Below, one piece after another: positions 1-7,726 of a stretch of DNA of 64,000 bases; position 1 is the stretch's first letter; each line of letters opens with the position of its first letter. The notes beneath the pieces are model-generated. The model saw only the letters and a program-made list of their open reading frames with translations, had not been told where the DNA came from and did no database searches. Source of the DNA: Hungatella sp. (GTDB lineage Bacteria > Bacillota > Clostridia > Lachnospirales > Lachnospiraceae); NCBI GenBank assembly GCA_009712635.1, contig WASS01000013.1:1-64000 (forward strand). The letters run 5' to 3'. The position numbers were made by a program, and so were the translations under genes.

Positions 1-90
1 GGGTCTCTGGCTCCTGCTGGGTCTCTGGCTCCTGCTGGGTCTCTGGCTCCTGCTGGGTCTCTGGCTCCTGCTGGGTCTCTGGCTCCTGCT
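1..90 (-). repeat. Five 18-bp tandem repeats coding EPETQQ
   Basis: Five consecutive copies of the 18-mer GGGTCTCTGGCTCCTGCT (plus strand) lie head to tail and reach the window edge, so the array may be longer. A sixth, diverged partial copy follows at 91-106. Each unit is in frame and codes for EPETQQ on the minus strand. The copies shown are identical at the DNA level, which points to recent slippage expansion. Confidence 0.9.
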
Positions 91-376
91 GCGTCTCCGG
101 CGTTCCATTGGTTGGATCTACAGCCAGACTGTCAACAATTGTCTCCGTTACAATAACTGCTGACAATCGGTTTGGCAGATTCAACTCGCTAAGCTTTGTA
201 CCAATCGGCACTGATTGAAATTGTATCTCGTCTGCCAGCGGTTCAAATGCGGTTATTTCCATCTCGCGATCCGATGGCAGAATATCCGCCGATGCCGGAA
301 ACGGCATTGCCCCCAACGCCACAACCATTGACAATACCATAGCCAAAGAGCGTTTTAAAGGTTCGTGTTTTTTCAT
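1..376 (-). CDS. Secreted repeat protein, N-terminal part (cut by window edge)
   Basis: The open frame starts at an ATG at 374-376 behind a clear TAGGAGGAAA ribosome site and runs off the left edge of the window. The first 30 residues form a typical Sec signal peptide: charged MKKHEPLKR, a hydrophobic stretch, then cleavage after PASA. The mature part begins with about 60 residues including VPIGTKLSELNLP, a pattern I associate with the start of bacterial Ig-like modules in clostridial surface proteins. It then enters tandem EPETQQ repeats. Function is unknown; a cell-wall or extracellular location is inferred from the signal peptide and the spacer-like repeats. The rest of the protein is outside the window. 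Confidence 0.75.
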   Translation of the reverse strand, partial: MKKHEPLKRSLAMVLSMVVALGAMPFPASADILPSDREMEITAFEPLADEIQFQSVPIGTKLSELNLPNRLSAVIVTETIVDSLAVDPTNGTPETQQEPETQQEPETQQEPETQQEPETQQEPET

Positions 377-490
377 ATGCTTTCCTCCTAATGTATTGAT
401 GTTGTATTTCCTGCCCGAGCCTTTCAACAGTTTTCCCCCTGTTGTATTACTTGCGATATTATACAACACTCCAATAAACGGAGAATAAAC

Positions 491-531
491 GAAAAAATCC
501 GGCTTCTGTATGGGAACGCAGAAAGCCGGAT
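491..531 (-). terminator. Rho-independent terminator of the two-component operon
   Basis: Read on the minus strand, ATCCGGCTT and AAGCCGGAT form a stem with an additional CTG/CAG helix inside, followed directly by TTTTTTCG. It lies just downstream of the response regulator stop codon at 551. Confidence 0.85.
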
Positions 532-550
532 GTATAAAAGTATGCTTTAT

Positions 551-1615
551 TTAAAAATGCTTTTTCAGAAATAGTAGCGGGTGAGGCACTTCATCGGAGA
601 GCAGCAGGCCTAATTCTTTGCGCAGCTGTTTTTCTTTTTTCTTCCTCCCGGTCCTGTTATAAAAATCCAAAAGTTTGTCGGAAGCACCTTCGTGATATGG
701 ATCCAGCTCCAGTGCATGCAGATACATCCGTTCTGCTTCTTCCGTCCGATTCTGATCTTCTCTCAGCTCTCCCGCTTTTAAAAGATTGGATATCATGTTT
801 TTTTCCAGAGTATGGGCTTTTGGGAAGGACCATTCATAGGTCTTTCCCTGAAACAGTTCTCCACGGTAAAGCTCTTTCAGCCGTTCCATTTCCTTCTCTG
901 TCTTCCATGCCAGGTTCTGCATCTGCTGGAATTCATATAAATCACAGTAAATCCGCCTGGTATCCAGAGAAATCTGTTTTCTGGTAGTGATCAGGCATTC
1001 TTCCATGCCAAACTGCTGCAATGCCTTTCGTACATAATAAACGGTGGAGTTTAAGTTTTTCATTGCCTTATCTAAAGGGAAGCCCTCCCACAACGTGTCC
1101 GCAATTTCATCCCTGCTGACGCTGACCTTACAGACTAAATAAGCAAACAGCTCCTCCACCTTCGGAGAACGCCAGCTGATCGCCTGTCCGCCCTCCTCCT
1201 GAACCAATACACTAAATCCCCCCAAACATTTAATATATAACTGCTGTGCTTCCCTGTGATTCTTTCTGGCAAGCCGGTCTATTGTCTTGACCAGACGATC
1301 CCTTTTGATTGGTTTCAATAGATAATCTACTGCTTCCAGTTCAAAAGCTTCCACTGCGTATTCTCCGTATCCGGTAACAAACACCACACTAGCCCTGCTT
1401 TGTTTGTCCATCAGAATATTGGCAAACTCCATGCCATCCATTTCAGGCATAGTGATATCAAGAAATATCACATCCACAGGATTTTCTTCTATGTATTTTA
1501 GCGCGTCCAATGCTGTAGCAAAGGAACCACACAGCGTGATCTCCCCGATCTCCTCCAATAAGATGGTAAGCCGGCTGCGGGCCAGCTCCTCGTCGTCCAC
1601 AATAATTGCTCTCAT
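551..1615 (-). CDS. Response regulator with receiver and BTAD/SARP-like output domain
   Basis: 354 aa. Residues 1-115 are a CheY-like receiver: acidic pocket D7/D8, phosphoacceptor D53 in FLDITMPEMDG, conserved Thr in FVTGYG and Lys in LLKPIK. From about residue 125 to the end the protein is a winged-helix OmpR/AfsR-type DNA-binding region followed by a helical bacterial transcriptional activator domain (EKNMISNLLKAGELREDQNRTEEAERMYLHALELDP is TPR-like). The start codon overlaps the kinase stop by four bases (ATGA), so the pair is translationally coupled. This SARP-like output is unusual for a partner of a LytS-type kinase, where LytTR is commoner. Target genes cannot be read from the sequence. 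Confidence 0.85.
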   Translation of the reverse strand: MRAIIVDDEELARSRLTILLEEIGEITLCGSFATALDALKYIEENPVDVIFLDITMPEMDGMEFANILMDKQSRASVVFVTGYGEYAVEAFELEAVDYLLKPIKRDRLVKTIDRLARKNHREAQQLYIKCLGGFSVLVQEEGGQAISWRSPKVEELFAYLVCKVSVSRDEIADTLWEGFPLDKAMKNLNSTVYYVRKALQQFGMEECLITTRKQISLDTRRIYCDLYEFQQMQNLAWKTEKEMERLKELYRGELFQGKTYEWSFPKAHTLEKNMISNLLKAGELREDQNRTEEAERMYLHALELDPYHEGASDKLLDFYNRTGRKKKEKQLRKELGLLLSDEVPHPLLFLKKHF

Positions 1616-3543
1616 ACCGGTCTGTCTCCTTTCTTACAGTTCCATCTTCCTGCCAGCTTTATATCTGTTAAAGGCAGACCAAATACCACCCTGGTTCCTT
1701 TTCCAACTTCACTTTCTATGGTTAATCCCTTTTTATAGAGCATCATAAGCCTCTGATTAATATTCCAGATTCCGATCCCGCCTGATTCTGGTTTTTCCTC
1801 CAGCAACCCGCTGATTCTCTCTTTTTCTATCCCAATTCCATTATCCTTAATTGTAAAGACAGCCTCCGTCCCCTGACGCTTTACAGATATGATAACTTTC
1901 CCACCGACAATTGCTTTCATTAATCCATGGCGTACTGCATTCTCCACAAGCGGCTGCAAAATCAGATGGGGTATGGGGAGATTTATGGTTTCGTCAATAT
2001 CATACTCAACCTGAAGGCGGTCTCCAAATCGGGTTTTTTCGATGTAGAGATAGGCTTCTAACAGCTCCATCTCCTTGGCAAGAGTCGTCATTGCGTCAAT
2101 CCGTTTGAAATCAAAGCTGCGGCGCAGGTATTGTGACAGTTCTATCACTACTTCTTCTGCCTTTTGCGGTTTCGTTGCACACAGAGCCGCAATGGAATTA
2201 AGGGCATTATAGAGAAAATGGGGATTAATCTGAGCCCGTAAAAATGCAATTTCCGCTTCCTGTGTTCTCATGACTGAGGTCTGAAGCTGACGGATCGCAT
2301 TTAAGTAATGTACGGATAGCAGAAAAATCATTACGATTGCAAAGATCATCATAAATACCTGGGAAAATCCAGAGTCAGTTTTAAATCCCAGAGAAAACAA
2401 AATACAGTCGAAAGAATAAAAGTTAACTGCCAATACAGAAACAAATAAAAGCAGCCCTTCCGCCTTCTCTACAAATAAAAGAATGGCCCTGATCAGCAGC
2501 ACCAGAAGAATAATGGTGTTGCTGACCATCACCAGCTGATGAATCTTATAATATTCATAGATGGGAAATGTCAGTATCACCAATAAGTAGCCTCCGTACA
2601 CACAGGAGATGATTTTTGTGGGACGAAGAGGAATCAAACCATTCTTAAATTCATGAAAAACCCAGAGAAGAGTAATGAAATTTACTGACAAAAACAGATC
2701 TTTCATTTTAAAGGCCATGGTGAACGAAATTTCAGGTAAAATAAGAAGCAGGGGACGCTGGTCTGACAGCCCGTTACCGATTGCAAAAAGCGAGCAAAAC
2801 AGAGAAAACAGGGGAAGTATGTACTCTTTAATTCCTTTCATCCTTGCAACTATAAAAAAGATCAGATATAAAAAGGCGATTGTCAGTAGAACTGCAAAAA
2901 TTGCCAATGCCAGCATAAGATCTCTTTGATGCTGATGAAGCATCACATTTTCACTGCCAAGTTCTATGGAAACAGGAATACCGGAATTCATATACTCATA
3001 ATTGGCAACCTGAATTAGAATTTCTATTTTGTCACTGTCACTTTCAAAAAAACCTAACTTTGGTGAATTACCCGAACGATAGTCCTTAGACGTCTGCGCC
3101 GGTAATCCGTCAGAAATTAATTCCTCCCCATTTACATATACTTTACTGGAAAATCGGGCATTTCCTTTTTTCAGAGCCAGCACTTCTCGCGCTGGTACGT
3201 GATCTAATACCAGACGGTAGGTAGCACAACCGAATGCCGGAAGTTTTTCCCCTTTTATGAACTTACCATTCCATAAACCTGGTACCTGCATATAGACTTT
3301 ATCATACGATGAAATCTGTGTCTGAAAATCCTGGGGCATCAACAGCTGATTCCAGTAAAATTCCCATTCTCCATCCAATCGGAGAATTTTTGTCTCATTC
3401 ATATCCCAGCCTGATAAATCAATCAGCCCTTTTACTGCATGAAATTCATTTGAAGACTCCACTCTCTTTTCAGGCATAGATAGAAAAAGCAGTAAAAGAA
3501 ATGCAAACAGGATAAAAAATACCGTAATTGATCGTTTAACCAA
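1612..3543 (-). CDS. Sensor histidine kinase, 7TMR-DISM type with LytS-like kinase core
   Basis: The preferred start is a TTG at 3541-3543 with GGAGG seven bases upstream; an ATG at 3591 lacks such a site. The protein (643 aa from the TTG) begins with a membrane anchor, followed by an extracellular jelly-roll-like 7TMR-DISM extracellular domain (LDGEWEFYWNQLL near its start), then about seven membrane helices. The kinase core has the His box INPHFLYNALNSI, with the phospho-His codon at 2218-2220 (residue 442), and a HATPase_c region with the N box LVENAVRHG and G boxes DNGIGI and GIGIWN. In the DISM family the outer domain is thought to bind carbohydrates or related small molecules. The neighbouring secreted repeat gene is a possible but unproven target. 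Confidence 0.88.
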   Translation of the reverse strand: MVKRSITVFFILFAFLLLLFLSMPEKRVESSNEFHAVKGLIDLSGWDMNETKILRLDGEWEFYWNQLLMPQDFQTQISSYDKVYMQVPGLWNGKFIKGEKLPAFGCATYRLVLDHVPAREVLALKKGNARFSSKVYVNGEELISDGLPAQTSKDYRSGNSPKLGFFESDSDKIEILIQVANYEYMNSGIPVSIELGSENVMLHQHQRDLMLALAIFAVLLTIAFLYLIFFIVARMKGIKEYILPLFSLFCSLFAIGNGLSDQRPLLLILPEISFTMAFKMKDLFLSVNFITLLWVFHEFKNGLIPLRPTKIISCVYGGYLLVILTFPIYEYYKIHQLVMVSNTIILLVLLIRAILLFVEKAEGLLLFVSVLAVNFYSFDCILFSLGFKTDSGFSQVFMMIFAIVMIFLLSVHYLNAIRQLQTSVMRTQEAEIAFLRAQINPHFLYNALNSIAALCATKPQKAEEVVIELSQYLRRSFDFKRIDAMTTLAKEMELLEAYLYIEKTRFGDRLQVEYDIDETINLPIPHLILQPLVENAVRHGLMKAIVGGKVIISVKRQGTEAVFTIKDNGIGIEKERISGLLEEKPESGGIGIWNINQRLMMLYKKGLTIESEVGKGTRVVFGLPLTDIKLAGRWNCKKGDRPV

Positions 3544-3627
3544 GCAGTCACCTCCGTTATTGGAATATTTATAAAACCTTAAAAAGCCCAAAGAATTTTA
3601 TTTTCCTTCAGGCTTCTGTTTCTAAAT

Positions 3628-4266
3628 CTATTGATTGGGATACAAAAATCCCTTTACACGGTCCGCAGTATCATCCTGTGCAATAAAATATATGGTATCG
3701 CCTTCCGTCAGCGCCACGTAGGGCCCCGGGGACTTCATCACCAGATCCTTTCTGCTGACAGCGATCACAGTCGCACCGGTATGCTGCCAGAATTGAATCT
3801 CGGTAACTGTCTTATTCAAATAAGCACAGTCCTTTGTGATCCGAATTTCAAAAGGCATAAACGGATTCATAGACCGGAAATGAACTGAAGCTTCTATGAG
3901 GTCATTCATACACTCATTTAAATAGTCCATCTCTTTCTTCTGGCGGGATACACTCTTTAATAAATTCTCTTTAATGGTGTCAATGGTCTCCAGTTTGCTG
4001 TTCTGCTGAATATAATCCGCTGCCTTTTTCTGGGATCGGATTATGATACCGCTGCCCTTTTCCGATGATACAATTCCCAGATCACTGAGAATGCAAATAG
4101 ACCTGCGGGCTGTTTCCGGCGAAACGCCATACTGGCTCGCAAGGGAAGAACGGGCATATATTTTTTCGCCTTCCGCGTACTCCCCATTGGCAATGCGGGC
4201 TGCCACCTCGATTGCAATCTGCTGGTAACGGGGAATAACGGTTCTGGTCTTTGGCTCTATGTCCAT
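3628..4266 (-). CDS. GntR-type regulator with RCK_C (TrkA-C) domain, BusR-like
   Basis: 212 aa. Residues about 10-80 are a GntR winged helix (PRYQQIAIEVAARIANGEYAEGEKI, SSLASQYGVSPETARRSICIL, GSGIII). A coiled-coil-like helix follows (about 90-125), and residues 128-212 match an RCK_C/TrkA-C fold (ATVIAVSRKDLVMKSPGPYVALTEGDTIYFIAQDD). This order of domains is that of BusR, the c-di-AMP-responsive repressor of the BusAB osmolyte importer in lactic acid bacteria. No osmolyte or potassium transporter lies nearby, so the target and ligand are inferred from the family only. The start is the only ATG near the domain edge; an AAAGGA motif lies about 12 bases upstream. Confidence 0.8.
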   Translation of the reverse strand: MDIEPKTRTVIPRYQQIAIEVAARIANGEYAEGEKIYARSSLASQYGVSPETARRSICILSDLGIVSSEKGSGIIIRSQKKAADYIQQNSKLETIDTIKENLLKSVSRQKKEMDYLNECMNDLIEASVHFRSMNPFMPFEIRITKDCAYLNKTVTEIQFWQHTGATVIAVSRKDLVMKSPGPYVALTEGDTIYFIAQDDTADRVKGFLYPNQ

Positions 4267-4345
4267 GTGATTATCATTTCCTTTTCTGAATTATAATATA
4301 AAACAGATTTAGTATAGCCTAAAACCAGACGAAAAACAAGCCATG

Positions 4346-4621
4346 TTAATTCTCTGTCTCACCATCAGCATCCATGAGAATTTCCAGAATTTTAACAGCC
4401 TTCTGATAACTGATATCTTCTACCTGATGGAGCCGGTTCACTACCTGTCTTGTAATCAGTCCTTTCTCTCCCTCAGCCCCAGAAACAGTATCTTTTTCCT
4501 TATAATAGTATGTAATGCCATTCGTCAGTTTCACATAATCTTCTGTAATTTCTTCCACACTGTAATTGTTTTCATGATCTCCCTCACAGACCGTAATCTT
4601 GTCACCAATACAAAGATTCAT
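4346..4621 (-). CDS. Small protein of unknown function
   Basis: 91 aa when started at the ATG at 4619-4621, which has GGGAGG seven bases upstream; a start five codons earlier has no such site. The protein has two parts: a beta-rich N-terminus (LCIGDKITVCEGDHENNYSVEEITEDYVKLTNG) that reads like a small barrel, and a helical C-terminus (YQKAVKILEILMD). It is soluble, acidic, and contains no recognised catalytic motif. I do not recognise the family. It lies between the BusR-like regulator and the flavodoxin, all on the same strand, with gaps of 79 and 122 bp, so a shared transcript is possible. Confidence 0.65.
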   Translation of the reverse strand: MNLCIGDKITVCEGDHENNYSVEEITEDYVKLTNGITYYYKEKDTVSGAEGEKGLITRQVVNRLHQVEDISYQKAVKILEILMDADGETEN

Positions 4622-4743
4622 ACCAAAACCTCCCACAGAATAATTAGAATAAAGATAACTATTACTATTATATCATAATTATATAGAAAAATATAGTATT
4701 GTCTGCCTTGTTTATATTTTTATACAGCTTTTTAGTTTCACCC

Positions 4744-5331
4744 TTAATTACACATTCCACATTGTATACAAGGCTCCCCATCCATGCATACCGCTTCGCT
4801 GGCAGCTGTATAATCTGTAATCCGCTCTTCCAGAAAAGCCCCTGCACATTCTATATCAGCCTCATCGGGATGCTTACGTGACTCATCATGACGCCGGATC
4901 CCCTCTTCATCTAAAAAATGGGGGTGTTCCGGAGGCAGCTTCTTTCGATATTCCGTCCGCTGTATGTCAATTTTCCCCTGAGACATAAATACTCCCATAC
5001 AGATGTTGTTCTCTGAGATTGATTGAAAAACGGCTTTTTTCACCTTATTCCCATACTCACTGTTGGGATAACCGCCCATGGTTCCCACAGCAATAATCTT
5101 TTTATTTCTACAGTGTTCTAAAAACATCTGGCTGTTATAATCTAAATTACCGCGCCGGCACCAGAAAAACAGAATAACCAGTTCTCCAATGCCATCAGAA
5201 GAGGTAAGAAACTCATTATCATGCAAAGAAAATGAATTATTTTTTCTGCTTAATTTCTCTAATACGCCATTTGCAAGCTTCTCCGTATTTCCAGTCAGCG
5301 ATGATAAATAGACGTATATGTTGTCGTTCAT
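4744..5331 (-). CDS. Flavodoxin-like protein with C-terminal cysteine cluster
   Basis: About 195 aa. The ATG at 5329-5331 is preferred because AGGTGA lies at the right distance upstream; a GTG three codons earlier is inside that site. The N-terminus has a flavodoxin-type phosphate loop (YLSSLTGNTEKLANGV) and later GTMGGYPNSEYGNKV, typical of a flavodoxin_3-like family of short oxidoreductases that carry FMN. The very end (CMDGEPCIQCGMCN) adds four cysteines spaced C-x5-C-x2-C-x2-C, which is not part of a standard flavodoxin and could bind an iron-sulfur cluster or metal. No electron-transfer partner is adjacent. Confidence 0.75.
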   Translation of the reverse strand: MNDNIYVYLSSLTGNTEKLANGVLEKLSRKNNSFSLHDNEFLTSSDGIGELVILFFWCRRGNLDYNSQMFLEHCRNKKIIAVGTMGGYPNSEYGNKVKKAVFQSISENNICMGVFMSQGKIDIQRTEYRKKLPPEHPHFLDEEGIRRHDESRKHPDEADIECAGAFLEERITDYTAASEAVCMDGEPCIQCGMCN

Positions 5332-5378
5332 CTTATTCACCTGTTATTTTTATACTTTTTTAACTTTATCATATATTT

Positions 5379-5409
5379 AAAAATGGTATGTTGCACACGC
5401 AACATACCA
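5379..5409 (-). terminator. Terminator after the GH2 gene
   Basis: A perfect 11-bp inverted repeat (TGGTATGTTGC, four-base loop, GCAACATACCA) at 5384-5409 is followed on the minus strand by TTTTT. It lies 80 bp downstream of the GH2 stop. Confidence 0.85.
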
Positions 5410-5488
5410 AAGATAAAATGGTTAAAATAATTATAATCTTAAATTCTAAATTTGTAAATGCCCCTGTTTCTAAGGCTTGATAACTTAT

Positions 5489-7726
5489 CTAGTACTTTTT
5501 TACCTGATTTAATGCATGGTTCAAATCTTCCATTTTAAAATCAGGGTTACGGTCTTTATCACGGCCAAGAATACTAAGTAGAGAGAGTCCTAAGGGAATA
5601 CCTTCTTCCTTTTCTACTGTTTCGGCAGTTGCAGGGGCGAATTTGTAAAATACCTTCATGGCCTCCTGATTTTGTGTAATATCATAAGCACTGTCCTTCA
5701 ATGAAAAATAACCCTCTCTGATGAGATCATCTTCTTTTAAGAACCAGTTTCGTACTGCTTTACCAGCACCGGAATCAGGCAATTGATAGGAAGATTCTTT
5801 TTCCTCTACTTTTTCAAAAGTTACCTCATCCGATGCACAATCCGTTTCCAGACTCCGGACCACAAAAGTATTTTCCCCTGGTAATAACTGGATATCTTTG
5901 AAAATAACCGTACCATTTCCATTGTTATGGGCAGAGCTGATTAATTCCTTCCCCTGATTTCCATACAATGCAGCTTCTTTCTGGTTTGTATATACTTTTA
6001 TATCAACAGCATTTTCTGTCCTTTTAACAAAGCGTTTGGAGCAGATATGGATAAACGGTTCTTTTGACCACATTGCTTTATAATAATAGAAAGCATCTTT
6101 TCTTACTTTACGGTCATATGTTACAAGACCTTTCTGATTAATGTACTTCTTCCCTCCCTCATTTCTTCTGGAGCTGGAAAAGTCAAACATATTCCATACA
6201 AAGCTTCCCCACAGATAATCCTTGCTGTCAAAAATCCGATACACTGTTTCACTGTATAAAGCCTGATATTCCTCAGAGTAATCCCTCACTGCCGGCTGCC
6301 CGGAATGAAGGGCTGTGTTTGTATCAACGCCATACTCGCTGACACCAATCGGCATCTCAGGGCAGGCAGCATGGAACTGATCCAGAAAACCATCATAATC
6401 ATTCATTTCACCATAATACCAGCCAAAATAAATGTTATAACCAATCATATCCGTGATCTTGTTTAATTCACTTTCAAATTTTACCGTATAGAGATTTGCA
6501 CCCGTTACAAGCCGGGTATTATCAAGTTTACGGGCATATAAATATAATTCACGGCACATTTCATGCATGTAAGGCGCATCTTTAAACATGGCTATCTCAT
6601 TTTGAATTCCCCAGAAGCAGATAGAAGGGTGGTGAATATTTTGTAAAATTAATTCTGTCAGCTGGTATTTTGCATTTTCAAACAGTTCTTTGTCCTCAGT
6701 CATCTTAAGCATGGGAATCTCAGCCCAGACTATATATCCTTCCTGGTCGCAACAGTCATAATGATACTGGGGATGCTGATAATGAGAAAGACGAATGGCA
6801 TTCGCCCCGATTTCCCCAATTAATTTAAAACTAATATCCTGCTGCTCTTTGGTAACCGCAGAAAAACTTTCTGCAAAATCCTGATGCATGGATACACCAC
6901 AAATTTTTTCTTTCCTTCCATTTAGATAAAAGCCAGTCTGGGGATCCATTTTAATGCTGCGAAAACCAATAGACTCACAGACCTCATCTACAACATTCCC
7001 ATTCACACATAAGGCTGCCCGCAGCAGATAGAGTCTGCCCTCTCCCTTTCCATCCCATAAATATGGATGTGGGATCTGAAATCTCACTGTTTCATTTGCC
7101 GGTCCTGATGCCTGGGCTGCCACAGTTCCGTCCTCTTTAAAGACATCGTAGCGGATTATTGCTCCTTCCGGCGCAATTGCATGAGAATCGATTTCAAGCA
7201 ATCCATTCCCGCCTTCCAGACTGGTACTTGCAATAATTCCATTGGTGCCATAATATAAGTAGTCGAAATGCTCTTTTTCCGTTATCAGCAAATTTACATT
7301 GCGATAAAGTCCTCCGAAAATGGTGAAGTCACCAAAAATAGGTGATATTGTCTGATTTTGTGCATTGCTCACATATACTTCCAGACGCAGTTCCTTTTCC
7401 GCCAATAAAGAATCAGGCAGTTCAACGCGGAAACAGGAATATGCTCCCCGGTGTTCCCCAATCTGTATCTCATTAACAAATACCTTACAATGCTGATCAG
7501 CACCTTCAAATTCCAGAAATACCTTCTGCCATTCTTCTGATACCGTAAGCAGCCTCCGGTAAACAGCCAGTCCCTGGTACTGATCTTCATCTGTATACCA
7601 TGTGTGAGGGAGTGTGACCTTTAAAGTACCCTTCCCGCTTAATATCTCCGGTGTATTTGGATTTGAAATATCACCATCAGGTAATTTTAAAAATTCCCAT
7701 CCCTCATTCAATGATAATTTATTCAT
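5489..7726 (-). CDS. Glycoside hydrolase family 2 (beta-glucuronidase or beta-galactosidase)
   Basis: 745 aa. The family order is visible: an N-terminal sugar-binding jelly roll (LNEGWEFLKLPDG, PHTWYTDEDQYQGLAVYRR), an Ig-like middle domain and a TIM barrel from about residue 260. The acid/base is E377 in GIQNEIAM and the nucleophile is E464 in GVSEYGV. Just after the barrel, NQKG contains an N-x-K triad as used to flag beta-glucuronidases, but similar NxK sequences occur in other GH2 enzymes, so substrate is undecided between glucuronides and galactosides. There is no signal peptide, so it acts in the cytosol. It overlaps the upstream transporter by eight bases and is clearly co-translated with it. 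Confidence 0.88.
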   Translation of the reverse strand: MNKLSLNEGWEFLKLPDGDISNPNTPEILSGKGTLKVTLPHTWYTDEDQYQGLAVYRRLLTVSEEWQKVFLEFEGADQHCKVFVNEIQIGEHRGAYSCFRVELPDSLLAEKELRLEVYVSNAQNQTISPIFGDFTIFGGLYRNVNLLITEKEHFDYLYYGTNGIIASTSLEGGNGLLEIDSHAIAPEGAIIRYDVFKEDGTVAAQASGPANETVRFQIPHPYLWDGKGEGRLYLLRAALCVNGNVVDEVCESIGFRSIKMDPQTGFYLNGRKEKICGVSMHQDFAESFSAVTKEQQDISFKLIGEIGANAIRLSHYQHPQYHYDCCDQEGYIVWAEIPMLKMTEDKELFENAKYQLTELILQNIHHPSICFWGIQNEIAMFKDAPYMHEMCRELYLYARKLDNTRLVTGANLYTVKFESELNKITDMIGYNIYFGWYYGEMNDYDGFLDQFHAACPEMPIGVSEYGVDTNTALHSGQPAVRDYSEEYQALYSETVYRIFDSKDYLWGSFVWNMFDFSSSRRNEGGKKYINQKGLVTYDRKVRKDAFYYYKAMWSKEPFIHICSKRFVKRTENAVDIKVYTNQKEAALYGNQGKELISSAHNNGNGTVIFKDIQLLPGENTFVVRSLETDCASDEVTFEKVEEKESSYQLPDSGAGKAVRNWFLKEDDLIREGYFSLKDSAYDITQNQEAMKVFYKFAPATAETVEKEEGIPLGLSLLSILGRDKDRNPDFKMEDLNHALNQVKKY

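Noticed and set aside
1-90. Tandem repeats as a CRISPR array
   Set aside because: The units are contiguous 18-mers without unique spacers and are in frame inside a secreted protein.
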